A program made the position numbers and the translations under genes. Shown here one piece after another: positions 16,998 through 26,675 of a DNA stretch of 47,224 nt. Below the pieces are notes generated by a model. That model worked only from the letters and a program-made list of their open reading frames with translations. It searched no databases and had not been told where the DNA came from. Each line of letters starts with the position of its first letter. The stretch's first letter is position 1. Location: the NCBI GenBank assembly GCA_947502145.1, contig CANMYO010000008.1, positions 1 through 47,224 of the forward strand, read 5' to 3'. This DNA comes from an uncultured Paracoccaceae bacterium. Lineage in GTDB: Bacteria > Pseudomonadota > Alphaproteobacteria > Rhodobacterales > Rhodobacteraceae.

Positions 16998-18386
16998 ATG
17001 ACTAACACATTCAAAAGCCCGAACGAGATTCGTGCGGAGTTTTCCGCCGCAATGTCAAAAATGTACAAATCCGAGGTACCAGCCTACGGAGCACTGGTTG
17101 ATATCGTCACTCAGATCAACGCCGACGTTCTTACCAGTGAAAACGCGCAAAAACTGAACTTCACTCCCGGTGAAGACACACAAAGGATCACACAAGAACG
17201 CCACGGTGCCATTCGTGTAGGAACTGCAGCCGAACTGAAAATGCTCGGTCGAGTGTTTTCCATCATGGGTATGATGCCAGTTGGTTACTACGATCTATCA
17301 GTCGCCTCTGTACCTGTACATGCAACAGCATTTCGTCCGATCGCACGTGAAGATTTGGCCGAAAATCCATTCCGCGTCTTTACATCCTTGCTGCGGCTCG
17401 AGCTCATTGAAGACGAAGAATTGCGTGAAAAGGCTCGCCTGACGCTCCAGAAACGCCGCATCTTTACCGATCGCGCCGTCGAACTTACCGAGCAGGCCGA
17501 ACGGGATGGTGGTCTCAACAACATGGATAGCCATCAGTTTGTCGCTGAAGTCTTGGAGACGTTCCGTTGGCACTCTAAAGCTTGCATCGACCCCGAGACA
17601 TTTGAAGCACTAAACGCATCGCACCGGCTCATCGCAGACATCGTTTCGTTCAAAGGGCCTCATATCAATCACCTAACGCCAAGGACCCTGGACATTGATG
17701 CGGCTCAGGCCGCTATGGTCGCGGCCAATCTACCAGCGAAGGCGATTGTCGAAGGCCCCCCACGGCGCGATTGTCCAATTCTGCTGCGTCAGACAGCTTT
17801 CAAAGCGCTTGATGAAGCTGTTGAGTTCCCGACCGATGGAGGGGGCTGGGCAACTGGCCATCATACCGCCCGATTTGGTGAGATCGAACAGCGGGGTGCC
17901 GCACTTACGCAAAAAGGGCGAGAGCTCTATGACCAACTGTTGGCCGAGGTGCGCTCTCAGATCTTACCCGCTGGTGATGGATCGAATACAGAGGCCTACG
18001 TCCAGACTTTGCAGGCTGTCTTTACGAGGTTCCCTGACACTTGGGAGCAACTGCATGAACAAGGCCTTGCCTTCTTCAAGTATATCCCGGGAGACAATGC
18101 CAGCGTCGACCCAGAAGGAAGTGTTGAAGAGTTATTGGCATCGGGTGCCGTGCTTCTGAGCCCTATTATCTACGAAGACTTCTTGCCTGTGAGTGCAGCG
18201 GGAATTTTCCAATCCAATTTGGGTGACGAGGCTAGACACGACCATCAAGCCGCTTCCAGCCGTACTCATTTCGAAGATGCACTTGGAAAGCCTGTCGCGG
18301 ACGAGTTTGATCTATATGCGACAACGCAAAGCGCGTCTCTGGCATTTTGCCGCGATCATCTTCGGCATCACCATAAGGTTGCCTGA
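16998..18386 (+). CDS. hglS: 2-oxoadipate dioxygenase/decarboxylase, DUF1338 family (HglS-like)
   Basis: A 462-residue DUF1338 protein. These Fe(II) enzymes convert 2-oxoadipate with oxygen to D-2-hydroxyglutarate and CO2, a step established for P. putida HglS. Probable metal ligands are H69 in ERHGAIRVG, H225 in GPHINHLTPRTLDID and E295 in ARFGEIEQRG, with R73 as the conserved substrate arginine; spacing matches what I recall for HglS. Its product is the substrate expected for the next gene, whose ATG overlaps this stop (TGATG). The context of aminotransferase, AmaB-like and AmaA-like genes strongly supports the assignment. Confidence 0.88.
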   Translation: MTNTFKSPNEIRAEFSAAMSKMYKSEVPAYGALVDIVTQINADVLTSENAQKLNFTPGEDTQRITQERHGAIRVGTAAELKMLGRVFSIMGMMPVGYYDLSVASVPVHATAFRPIAREDLAENPFRVFTSLLRLELIEDEELREKARLTLQKRRIFTDRAVELTEQAERDGGLNNMDSHQFVAEVLETFRWHSKACIDPETFEALNASHRLIADIVSFKGPHINHLTPRTLDIDAAQAAMVAANLPAKAIVEGPPRRDCPILLRQTAFKALDEAVEFPTDGGGWATGHHTARFGEIEQRGAALTQKGRELYDQLLAEVRSQILPAGDGSNTEAYVQTLQAVFTRFPDTWEQLHEQGLAFFKYIPGDNASVDPEGSVEELLASGAVLLSPIIYEDFLPVSAAGIFQSNLGDEARHDHQAASSRTHFEDALGKPVADEFDLYATTQSASLAFCRDHLRHHHKVA

Positions 18387-21316
18387 TGGGTCTTCAGGGG
18401 AAAGCCATTCCAGCTTCAGGAGCTCTGCAAAGCTTTGTAACGGCCTTGCAGAGCTCCGGATTCAAAGGCGAGGTCATGTTGGGGCACGACGTTCGTTCAG
18501 TGTTCTCAACCGACAATTCCGTCTATGAGCTTTTGCCACGCGCCGTGGTATTTCCCAAAGAGCCGGATGACCTCAATGTGGTGATGACGGTCGCTAAGAG
18601 CTGCGCCCTCCCAGTTGCTGCTAGGGGAGGTGGAACAGGTACCAATGGCCAATCGCTCACAGATCAAATTGTTGTCGACTGCTCCAAGTATTTGACTGCA
18701 ATTGAGAGCATTGATCCGGTTGCTCGCACCGCTGTTGTTCAGCCTGGTGTTATCCTGAACCAGCTAAATCAAGCCGCTGGTGAGTATGGTCTTTTCTTTG
18801 GTCCGACCGTTTCAACCGCGGCCCAAGCGACGCTCGGAGGAATGGTCGCAACCGATGCATCCGGTAAAGGTTCGCGGGTGTTCGGCAAAACCTCTGATCA
18901 CATTTTGAATATGGATGTGGTGCTGTCAGATGGCAGCGATTTCGCTGTCTCACCTCTAGATGATGCCGCTTTGGAGGAAGTGTGCCGTCCGGAAACGCTG
19001 CAAGGGTCGATTTGTCAGACTGTTCGTGACCTCTGTACGCTACACCGAGCTGAAATCGAACAACGATTTCCGGTCATGAACAGAGGTTTGACAGGATACA
19101 ATCTGCAAGAGGCCCTCCCCTCTTCCGGAGGGATGGTTCTTACAAAACTGCTGGCAGGTTCCGAGGGAACTCTGGCGCTTACCAAACGCGTGACGTTGCG
19201 CCTGTTGCCAAAAAAGTCGATGCGGGCCTTGATGGTTATTGCCTATTCCGATGCACTGGATGCGCTCGCTGATGCAAACCGAATAAACGACGCTGAACCC
19301 ACTGCGGTTGAGTTCATTGATGACAAGATCATCGCTTTGGCAAAAGAGGACGATGTTTGGACAGATATCTCGTCTGTTTTGGATACTGCACAAGGAACTG
19401 TCGTCTACGGCCTGAATTTTGTTGAGGTACAAGCAAGTAACCAGGAAGAACTCCACTGTAAGTTAGATGCGTTAAGGGCACTTGCTGGAACCAACCCACC
19501 TTCAGTACTGAGCAGCACAATCGTCGAAGACAGCCGGACGATTGCACAAATCTGGTCGCTGCGTTCGAAATGTGTGGGTTTGCTTGGGAGAATGGCACCG
19601 ACCAAACAGGGGACACCGTTCGTTGAGGATGCCGCTGTACCCGTCAAAAACTTGCGCGAGTTCGTTACTGGTTTTCGAGATATTTTGGACACTCACAACC
19701 TTGACTACGGAATGTTTGGACATGCCGACGTTGGCTGTGTTCATGTACGTCCCGCCCTCAACATGCGAGTTCCCGACGACGCCCAGATGATAAGGCGTGT
19801 TTCAGACGAGATTGAAGCGCTTGCGCGCCGGTGTGGCGGCGTCATTTGGGGGGAACATGGCAAGGGATTTAGAGGTGAATACGTGCCGAACGTATTCGGG
19901 CCAAAGCTCTATGACGTGATGTGCCAGATTAAGGCTGCGTTTGATCCGGACAATTTGCTGAATCCAGGAAAGCTGGCAGCGCCATCTGTCGATCAGCACC
20001 TCTCTGAGATAGATGGGGTCCCCTTTCGCGGAACTCTGGATGCACAGATCAAGCCTACCGATCTTGAGGCCTTCGACCATGCCGTGAAATGCAATGGAAA
20101 TGGTCAGTGCTTCAATCAGAGCGTCGATGACACCATGTGTCCTAGTTATAAGGCGACCAATGATCGGAGGTTCTCTCCGAAGGGTCGTGCGGCGCTTTTT
20201 CGTGCATGGCTGCGGCTCAGAAACTCAGACGATGCGGTCGCTGTCAAACAGGCGGCAGACGACCTGAACTTCAGTCTCCAGTACTGTTTGTCATGCAAAG
20301 CCTGCAGCACGCGTTGTCCGGTTAAGGTCGACATTCCAGAGATGAAATCTCGGTTTTACAACGAGTACTTTAAAAGTCGTTCGCGCCCCGCCCGACACAA
20401 GCTAGCACGACATATGGAAAGCATCCTAGCACCACTGTCGAAGATGCCTGCATTGGCGAATGTCGGATTGAAGGTCGCCTCACCAGTTTTAAGGGCTCTC
20501 GGGTTGACGGATATGCCAGCGTTTGACACGCCGTCCCGTCCAAGTCTTAAGAGGAACCCCAATGGCAAAAGCGTTCTTCTCATCCACGATACGTTCAACG
20601 GTAATTTTGATGGTGCCGTGTTGGAAGATGCCCACAAGGTCCTTTGTGACCTAGGCTACAACGTGTCGGTCCTATCCGGTTTGAAAAACGGGAAAGCGGC
20701 GGCTGTGCTTGGCTATGGGAAGGCTTTCCAGGAAACCGCGCGCGCGCGGTTCGCTCACCTCAATCGCATAGCTGAAAACTACGATGCGATGGTCGAGGTT
20801 GAGCCTTCCGTTTCAGCCATGCGAAAGGACGAATATCTGAAACTGGGACTATCATGCCCCAGCCTGAAATCGATTGATGAGTTTCTCGCCGATGAGCTGC
20901 GTGATGGCAGCATCGCGACCGAAGACCCAAACAGGTCCAACGTAATCTCCACTTTCATCGCGCATTGCACGGAACGATCGGCGGATCCGGCGGTTCAAGC
21001 ACGCTGGGTTCAGATTTTCCGGGCCGCTGGAACGGAACTCTCTGTCGTTGAGACGGGATGCTGCGGAATGGCCGGCTTCTTCGGACACGAAGTGGAGAAC
21101 CAAGTGATATCAAAAACTCTCTATGACCGGCATTGGTCTGCCTACGCAATGCGCGAAACGGACGTACTTCTAGCGACCGGCTTTTCTTGTCGATCGCAAG
21201 TGAAGCGTTTTGGTGGCGCCAAAGCGCAGCATCCTATCCAATACCTTGCGTCCTTGGACCTGCGCCCCGTCATTGCTCCTGACGATATTTTCCCTCCCCA
21301 AAAGCAAAGCACATAA
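18386..21316 (+). CDS. ydiJ: D-2-hydroxyglutarate dehydrogenase, FAD/Fe-S YdiJ type
   Basis: A 976-residue fusion. It has an N-terminal FAD-binding PCMH domain (ARGGGTGTNGQSL, GPTVSTAAQATLGGMVATDA), an FAD-oxidase C-terminal domain (FGHADVGCVHVRPALN, WGEHGKGFRGEYVP), a ferredoxin-like part with CNGNGQC and CLSCKACSTRCPVKVD, and a C-terminal CCG-type domain (ETGCCGMAGFFGHE). YdiJ-type enzymes oxidise D-2-hydroxyglutarate to 2-oxoglutarate, passing electrons to the respiratory chain. It is translationally coupled to the DUF1338 gene, exactly where the pathway requires it. D-lactate or glycolate oxidation is less likely because of the neighbours. Confidence 0.87.
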   Translation: MGLQGKAIPASGALQSFVTALQSSGFKGEVMLGHDVRSVFSTDNSVYELLPRAVVFPKEPDDLNVVMTVAKSCALPVAARGGGTGTNGQSLTDQIVVDCSKYLTAIESIDPVARTAVVQPGVILNQLNQAAGEYGLFFGPTVSTAAQATLGGMVATDASGKGSRVFGKTSDHILNMDVVLSDGSDFAVSPLDDAALEEVCRPETLQGSICQTVRDLCTLHRAEIEQRFPVMNRGLTGYNLQEALPSSGGMVLTKLLAGSEGTLALTKRVTLRLLPKKSMRALMVIAYSDALDALADANRINDAEPTAVEFIDDKIIALAKEDDVWTDISSVLDTAQGTVVYGLNFVEVQASNQEELHCKLDALRALAGTNPPSVLSSTIVEDSRTIAQIWSLRSKCVGLLGRMAPTKQGTPFVEDAAVPVKNLREFVTGFRDILDTHNLDYGMFGHADVGCVHVRPALNMRVPDDAQMIRRVSDEIEALARRCGGVIWGEHGKGFRGEYVPNVFGPKLYDVMCQIKAAFDPDNLLNPGKLAAPSVDQHLSEIDGVPFRGTLDAQIKPTDLEAFDHAVKCNGNGQCFNQSVDDTMCPSYKATNDRRFSPKGRAALFRAWLRLRNSDDAVAVKQAADDLNFSLQYCLSCKACSTRCPVKVDIPEMKSRFYNEYFKSRSRPARHKLARHMESILAPLSKMPALANVGLKVASPVLRALGLTDMPAFDTPSRPSLKRNPNGKSVLLIHDTFNGNFDGAVLEDAHKVLCDLGYNVSVLSGLKNGKAAAVLGYGKAFQETARARFAHLNRIAENYDAMVEVEPSVSAMRKDEYLKLGLSCPSLKSIDEFLADELRDGSIATEDPNRSNVISTFIAHCTERSADPAVQARWVQIFRAAGTELSVVETGCCGMAGFFGHEVENQVISKTLYDRHWSAYAMRETDVLLATGFSCRSQVKRFGGAKAQHPIQYLASLDLRPVIAPDDIFPPQKQST

Positions 21317-21322
21317 GAACTG

Positions 21323-22732
21323 ATGGCAAGCAAATTCCTACAAGACGTTGAAGCAATGTTCGACGAAGCTGCAAAGAACCTCGACCTATCCGAAGGTGTC
21401 GCAGAGAAAATCCGCGTCTGCAATCATACTTACGGCACACGATTTGGCGTAAGGCTGCGCGGAAGAATGTATACGTTCTCAGGGTGGAGGGCTGTACACT
21501 CTGCACATAACAGCCCCGCCAAAGGTGGCATCCGCTATGCTCCTTCTGTTGATCAACATGAGGTAGAGGCGCTCTCAGCCCTTATGACCTACAAATGCGC
21601 CCTCATGGGGCTCCCGTTTGGTGGCGCAAAAGGAGCACTCAGGATTGATCCCAACGAATGGACCGAACTTGAACTCGAAAAAATCACACGTCGCTTTGCT
21701 CAGGAAATGATCAAACACGGTTTCCTGGGCTCGGCAGCCAACGTGCCCGCACCAGATATGGGAACAAACGAGCAAACAATGATGTGGATCGCAGACGAAT
21801 ACCGTCGCCTGAGACCAGACGACATCAATGGTATGGCCTGTGTGACCGGGAAGCCTCTTGCCGGAAATGGTATCGAAGGGCGAACAGAAGCGACAGGTCG
21901 TGGTGTTCAGTTTGCAATTCAGACGTTCTTTGAAACAATCGAAGACGCACGGAAGGCAGGTTTTGAAGGCGACGATCTAAAAGGACGCACAGTTGTTGTC
22001 CAAGGGCTTGGGAACGTCGGATATCATGCGGCAATGTTCTTGAGCGAGGAAGACGGCTGCAAAATCGTTGCTGTCATTGAACGCGATGGTGTTTGCCGCA
22101 ACAAGGATGGTCTTAATATCGAAGAATTGAAGAGCCATTTGTCGGAAACCGGAGGTGTCAAAGGGTTCCCGGACAGTGAATTTGATGCCGATGGGAGCAA
22201 AGCGCTCGAAGACCAGTGCGATATCCTCATCCCGGCGGCAACTGAAGCCGCAATCCACGAGGGCAACGCGGCGCAAATCAAGGCAAGACTCGTCGTCGAA
22301 GCCGCGAACGGGCCAACAACGTTCGAAGCAGACAAGCAGCTCGGCCGAAACGGTGTGGTTGTCATCCCTGACCTATTCGCCAATGCAGGTGGAGTGGTTG
22401 TGAGCTACTTTGAATGGGTGAAGAACCTAACCCACATCCCCTTCGGCCTCATGGAGCGTCGCCACAGTGAAAAAGACCACCGAATTCTTGCTCGATCGCT
22501 GGAAATGATGACCGGCCAGAACATACCCAAGGAGGTCGAACCGGAGTTTTTTCGCGGCCGACATGAGATCGATCTTGTTCGATCCGGCCTCGACGACATG
22601 ATGCGAGGCACGTATGCGCAGCTCTCGCAGAAATGGAACGACCAAGATGATCCGTCTCACAATCTGCGAAGTGCCGCATTTTCACTATCGATCAACAGGG
22701 TTGCCGAAGCATATCGTGCTATCGGTCTTTGA
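21323..22732 (+). CDS. gdhA: Glutamate dehydrogenase
   Basis: A 469-residue Glu/Leu/Phe/Val dehydrogenase: substrate-binding segments PAKGGIRYAP and MGLPFGGAKGAL (catalytic-site lysines), then the Rossmann motif VVVQGLGNVGYHAAMF. Length and motifs fit glutamate dehydrogenases rather than the shorter leucine dehydrogenases. It lies 6 bases after the D-2-hydroxyglutarate dehydrogenase gene and closes the operon. It would interconvert glutamate and 2-oxoglutarate plus ammonium, regenerating the amino acceptor for the aminotransferase encoded at the head of the operon. The gene symbol is by family only; coenzyme preference is not determined. Confidence 0.88.
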   Translation: MASKFLQDVEAMFDEAAKNLDLSEGVAEKIRVCNHTYGTRFGVRLRGRMYTFSGWRAVHSAHNSPAKGGIRYAPSVDQHEVEALSALMTYKCALMGLPFGGAKGALRIDPNEWTELELEKITRRFAQEMIKHGFLGSAANVPAPDMGTNEQTMMWIADEYRRLRPDDINGMACVTGKPLAGNGIEGRTEATGRGVQFAIQTFFETIEDARKAGFEGDDLKGRTVVVQGLGNVGYHAAMFLSEEDGCKIVAVIERDGVCRNKDGLNIEELKSHLSETGGVKGFPDSEFDADGSKALEDQCDILIPAATEAAIHEGNAAQIKARLVVEAANGPTTFEADKQLGRNGVVVIPDLFANAGGVVVSYFEWVKNLTHIPFGLMERRHSEKDHRILARSLEMMTGQNIPKEVEPEFFRGRHEIDLVRSGLDDMMRGTYAQLSQKWNDQDDPSHNLRSAAFSLSINRVAEAYRAIGL

Positions 22733-22851
22733 GAGGTTGATACCCCAATAGGTCAGAGCGCTTAAACTTGGAAGGCCAAGCTCGTTTCCATGGATATCTG
22801 CGAGAGATCTGCAAAAGAAACAAATTCAGTTTCAGAAAAACAAACGTGAGA

Positions 22852-23114
22852 CTAGAAGCAAGACAGGTCGCGTTCTTCGGCACTCAATGAGGTGCTCCCA
22901 ATTTTCTGGACGCCTGCCTGTTCATTTTTGCGCTGTTTCACTTCGTAGTCAACTGGCGAAAGCATGCCATTACTGGTGTGCTAGCGTGTCGAGTTGTAGA
23001 ACATCTCGATGTAGTCGAACACGTCCTGTCTTGCTGCGTCGTGTGTGACGTAGGTTCGCCACCTGATCCGCTCGCATTTCAGCAGGTGGAAGAAGCTTTC
23101 TGCATCAGCTTTCG
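22852..23114 (-). pseudogene. IS3-family transposase C-terminal remnant with in-frame stop
   Basis: Minus-strand translation from 23114 gives MTKADAESFFHLLKCERIRW, RTYVTHDAARQDVFDYIEMFYN, then STR, a TAG stop (22983-22981), and in the same frame HTSNGMLSPVDYEVKQRKNE ending at a stop near 22852. This is the end of an IS3-type (OrfB) integrase domain, with the ESFF catalytic glutamate region and the NGMLSPVDYE tail. The N-terminal two thirds are missing and the fragment runs into the 3' end of the AraC gene. It accounts for the 372-base gap after the glutamate dehydrogenase gene. Confidence 0.8.
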
Positions 23115-24136
23115 TCATTCAGCCGACGATACCTCTGGGGGTTTTGCCCTGTCCATGATCTGAATGCCCGTGAGAATGCGGATAGCTCTGAGTAGCCCAA
23201 CCGAAAAGCAACCTCCGTCAAGGGTAGGTCTTTGTTTTTGAGAAAATGGAGAGCGAGTTCTTGCCGTGCCGCTCGCATGAGATCGTTAAATGTTAGGTTC
23301 CTTGTCTTCAGCTGCTTCTGAAACCCCGCCTCCGGCAATCCGAGAGCATTCGATACCTCAGAAACTGTCGGAGCACGATCGTCCATCAATGACTTGATCT
23401 GTTCTCGTACACGAGCGGCAAAGTCAATTACGTCCTCATGAAGGTTAGATCGCGACTTAAGAAAAGGTTCCATAACTGAAAATAAGTATGGGTCTTGTTC
23501 CGGCATTTGAGCGTCAAGGTCAGAGCGGCGGAAAGCGAGCGAATTTGTTCTTCGTCCAAAATGGACCGAAGAACCAAAAAAACTCTCATGGTCAAGAATA
23601 TGATCTGGTCGATCGTGCTCAAATTTTACTTCAAGCGGGGACCAGTTTCTTCCCAGTGCATGTCGAAAGATGTTCACAAAAACGCCCAGCGACAGTTCTG
23701 CGTCTTGCCTCCGATTCTCAATCCTTTCATCGAAGATCCGGTAGTTTAGCCACAAAATTCCGCTGTCCTGGACTAGTTGGAGATTTGTCTGGCCCTGATG
23801 CGCAGGGAAGTACTGCTCCAAGCACTTGAGGGTGGCAGACAACGTTGGGCAGCTTATTGCGGCGAAACCCAAAGCACCCAGCTGTTTGGGCATATAGCGA
23901 GAACCAAACTCCAAGCCAAAGTTGTCATATCCGGTTTGCTTGGCTGCCTCGTCCACAAGACTACAAAATTGCTTTAGTTTCAGTTCGTTATAAGGGCTAT
24001 CTAAAGCGTCTGTGCGTATCGCCGCATTCCCAAAAATGCGATCGACGTCTCCATTGTGGCGTCCGATAGCATCGGTAATCCCTGCCGCAGCGGAGGCAAG
24101 GACGCGAGGAGCCGATGATAGACTTGAAGTTTGCAC
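23105..24136 (-). CDS. AraC-family transcriptional regulator (OruR-like)
   Basis: A 343-residue regulator with an N-terminal arabinose-binding-like domain typical of OruR/ArgR-type AraC proteins (GLEFGSRYMPKQLGALGFA, LEVKFEHDRPDHI) and a C-terminal double helix-turn-helix of about 80 residues (VSEVSNALGLPEAGFQKQL, LTEVAFRLGYSELSAFSRAF, WTGQNPQRYRR). Its last codons overlap the IS3 remnant, so the very end may have been replaced by insertion-sequence DNA, though the DNA-binding domain is complete. It is divergent from the polyamine-type ABC operon (217-base gap) and is the probable regulator of it. Confidence 0.87.
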   Translation of the reverse strand: MQTSSLSSAPRVLASAAAGITDAIGRHNGDVDRIFGNAAIRTDALDSPYNELKLKQFCSLVDEAAKQTGYDNFGLEFGSRYMPKQLGALGFAAISCPTLSATLKCLEQYFPAHQGQTNLQLVQDSGILWLNYRIFDERIENRRQDAELSLGVFVNIFRHALGRNWSPLEVKFEHDRPDHILDHESFFGSSVHFGRRTNSLAFRRSDLDAQMPEQDPYLFSVMEPFLKSRSNLHEDVIDFAARVREQIKSLMDDRAPTVSEVSNALGLPEAGFQKQLKTRNLTFNDLMRAARQELALHFLKNKDLPLTEVAFRLGYSELSAFSRAFRSWTGQNPQRYRRLNDES

Positions 24137-24226
24137 ACCGCTCCCCTTCTACTATTTTGACTTCCAACATTTCGTCTAAGGCTGAAGAGCGATTTCAGCC
24201 AGAGAACGCTAACCGGCACTGAGTGG

Positions 24227-24245
24227 ATGCCCGACTTCGGTCACT
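24227..24245 (+). promoter_or_regulatory. Shared 19-base element upstream of polyamine-type ABC operon
   Basis: ATGCCCGACTTCGGTCACT lies 109 bases before the ATG at 24354. It matches 18 of 19 bases of an element at 33476-33494 in front of the ribose-type ABC operon. Its GCCCGACTT core recurs before the microcompartment operon. A common operator is inferred. Confidence 0.5.
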
Positions 24246-24353
24246 CGTTAATGTCAAACTTCTCTCCATTGTTGTCAAGCGCTGCGCAGAAAACCTCGAT
24301 TTTCTGCTTCTCCAACAAAAAGACAAAAATACTCAACAAGGAGACCAGAGACT

Positions 24354-25484
24354 ATGACAATCAACCGACGTCAATTTACCGCGGGGATGATGGGTGCGAC
24401 CGGGCTAGCAGCGCTTGGGCCAACTTCAGCTCTCGCCAACCGCAACGACCAAATGAATATTCTGTGCTGGGAAGGGTATAACTCTGACGAAGTTCTTAGC
24501 CCTTTCCGTCGGGCCAACGGTGGCTCAACGGTCCGCGCAGAAAGCGGGACCTCTGATCCTGACATGATCAATAAACTTCGTGCGGGCGAAGTGAACGTTT
24601 GGGACCTTATCAATGTGAACCAACCATGGGCCAAGGCACAGTTGTACCCAGAAGGACTAATCAAACCGCTGAACAAAGAACGTTTCCTGCCCTATTTCGA
24701 GAATATGTTGCCGGAGTTCCAGGCGCCCTACCCGCTTGCCTTCGCTGATGACGGCGAACTGATCGGCATGCCACAGCGCTACGGTCCCTTCAGCTTCGTC
24801 GTGAACACAAACAAGATCAGCGTTGACATGGCAGAGGACCAGGGCTGGGATCTGTTCCTTGATGCAGCAATGAGCGGTCGGTACGGTGTCCTCACCTACG
24901 ATAACTGGAACATCATGCACATGTGCATGACAGCGGGTATCGACCCATTTGAAGCAGTCGAGGGCGATAATCTTCAGAAATTCAAGCAGACCGCAGATGC
25001 GATTTTTGCGGGTGCTGCTTTGAAGACTGACGACCTAGTTGCAATGAACACTGCTTTGATTAACGGCACAATCGACGCTTATTTCACAGGCGGTACATAC
25101 ACAGCTTCTCCTGCGCGGTTTGACGGCGCGACTAACGTTCGTGCGATCACACCAAAGCGCGGACCTGTCGACGGCAAAGGCGGACTGGTTTGGGTTGAAT
25201 TGACCTCTGCTGTCAACAATCCTGATCCATCAACGCTCGCCGAGGACTTCCTTGAATTCGTCCAATCACCAGAGATCTCGAAGGCAGTCGCATTCGCGGA
25301 AGGCACCTACAACCCTGTATCTCAAATGGGCGATGAAAAGGTCATGAGCCTATTCAACGCAGATGAGCTTGATGCCATCCAATGGGACTCGTTGAGTGAC
25401 GACCTTTCGCGCTCCTCCGACTATCGGGTGGTCGCTTCTTACGACGAATTGAACGAACTCTATAACGCTGCAAAGCGCGGATAG
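24354..25484 (+). CDS. ABC transporter substrate-binding protein, spermidine/putrescine (PotD) type
   Basis: A 376-residue periplasmic binding protein with a twin-arginine export signal (NRRQFTAGMMG, R5-R6, then ALGPTSALA). The body has the PotD-type start MNILCWEGYNSDEVLSPF and family segments GMPQRYGPFSFVVNTNKI and VWVELTSAVNNPDPSTLAEDF. It begins the operon for an importer of the polyamine/opine family (four genes). The ligand is likely a small cation such as a polyamine or amino alcohol; the linked dehydrogenase and kinase favour an amino alcohol, but this is inference. An AAGGAG site lies 10 bases upstream. Confidence 0.87.
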   Translation: MTINRRQFTAGMMGATGLAALGPTSALANRNDQMNILCWEGYNSDEVLSPFRRANGGSTVRAESGTSDPDMINKLRAGEVNVWDLINVNQPWAKAQLYPEGLIKPLNKERFLPYFENMLPEFQAPYPLAFADDGELIGMPQRYGPFSFVVNTNKISVDMAEDQGWDLFLDAAMSGRYGVLTYDNWNIMHMCMTAGIDPFEAVEGDNLQKFKQTADAIFAGAALKTDDLVAMNTALINGTIDAYFTGGTYTASPARFDGATNVRAITPKRGPVDGKGGLVWVELTSAVNNPDPSTLAEDFLEFVQSPEISKAVAFAEGTYNPVSQMGDEKVMSLFNADELDAIQWDSLSDDLSRSSDYRVVASYDELNELYNAAKRG

Positions 25485-25502
25485 AGGACAGTTCAAACTC
25501 TG

Positions 25503-25536
25503 GCTCCGGTGTGACCTAGCGCGGACGCACCGGAGC
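25503..25536 (+). promoter_or_regulatory. Hairpin between ABC binding-protein and ATPase genes
   Basis: GCTCCGGTG (25503-25511) pairs with CACCGGAGC (25528-25536), and the stem extends two more pairs inward including a T-G wobble, leaving a 12-base loop. No T-run follows, so it is more likely an mRNA-protecting or attenuating hairpin than a terminator. Confidence 0.6.
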
Positions 25537-25574
25537 TAATCCATTCCAACCAAGCAGTATTTTGGAGGGCCTTC

Positions 25575-26675
25575 ATGGCGTCCGACACTATTTTGACGCT
25601 GAAGCAGATTACCAAAAAATTTGGTAGCTTCACGGCGCTTCACCCAACCGATCTTGAAATTAAAGACGGGGAGTTCTTCACGATTGTAGGGCCATCTGGC
25701 TCAGGAAAAAGCACAATGATCCGGCTCCTAGTCGGCATTGATGAGCCCACAAGTGGGCAGATTTGGCTCCGTAATCAACAGATCGAGCATATGCCGGCAA
25801 ACGAGCGCCCGACTTGCATGGTGTTCCAATCGTTGGCTTTGTTCCCACATCGCACCGTGGGTCAAAATATTGAGTTTCCGCTTAAGATCCGTGGTGTTGA
25901 TCCGTCGGAAAGAAAGGCAAAAGCACTAGAGCTTCTAGAGTTGTTGCGGCTACCTCAAGGCTACTACAGCAAGCGCGTTACGCAATGCTCAGGTGGTGAA
26001 AAACAACGTGTCGCACTTGCTCGTGCCTTGGCCTTCGACCCAGAGATCCTGTTCTTCGACGAGCCTCTTTCGGCACTTGACTACAGGCTGCGCAAGACCC
26101 TTGAGAAAGAACTCAAAGAACTACACGCCCGCACCGGGACGACATTCGTTTACATCACCCATTCACTGGAAGAAGCGATGGTGATGTCGGATCGCATCGC
26201 CATCATGAAGGCTGGGCGGTTTGAACAAATTGCAACATCTGACGAAATCTATGCCAAACCCGTTAGTCGCTTCGTTGCGGAGTTCATGGGCGAAGTGAAC
26301 CTTTTTGAAGTTGAAGGCACATCATGCGGGTCGCTCCATGGTCATGGAGTTGAGGTACACCTCAATGGTCAAGCATCAGAACTTGGCTGCGCCCTCGAAA
26401 AAGGGATGCGTGGCACCTTAATGGTTCGGCCAGAGTTTGTCCGCTTTCTCAACCCTGGTGATACGTGCGACTACGTTGTCCGTGGCATACTGCGAGCTGA
26501 ATTCGCGCTTGGTTCTAGAATTCAATATGAAGTCGAAACGTCAAGCGGCGCGCGTTTGACGATCGAAAAACTTCGTGAAGACCGCTTCATGGGCAGTGTC
26601 GATGACGAGGTTACGCTTGGATGGGATGCTGAGAACTCTCACATGATCAGAGAGGACCTCCATGCAACAGCTTGA
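25575..26675 (+). CDS. ABC transporter ATP-binding protein, PotA type
   Basis: A 366-residue ATPase with Walker A GPSGSGKST (near residue 40), signature CSGGEKQRVALARAL, Walker B EILFFDEPLSALD and the switch histidine in YITHS. About 110 C-terminal residues form a TOBE-type regulatory region, as in PotA. It energises the importer made with the flanking genes. GGAGG lies just upstream of the start. The 3' end overlaps the next gene by 14 bases. Confidence 0.92.
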   Translation: MASDTILTLKQITKKFGSFTALHPTDLEIKDGEFFTIVGPSGSGKSTMIRLLVGIDEPTSGQIWLRNQQIEHMPANERPTCMVFQSLALFPHRTVGQNIEFPLKIRGVDPSERKAKALELLELLRLPQGYYSKRVTQCSGGEKQRVALARALAFDPEILFFDEPLSALDYRLRKTLEKELKELHARTGTTFVYITHSLEEAMVMSDRIAIMKAGRFEQIATSDEIYAKPVSRFVAEFMGEVNLFEVEGTSCGSLHGHGVEVHLNGQASELGCALEKGMRGTLMVRPEFVRFLNPGDTCDYVVRGILRAEFALGSRIQYEVETSSGARLTIEKLREDRFMGSVDDEVTLGWDAENSHMIREDLHATA

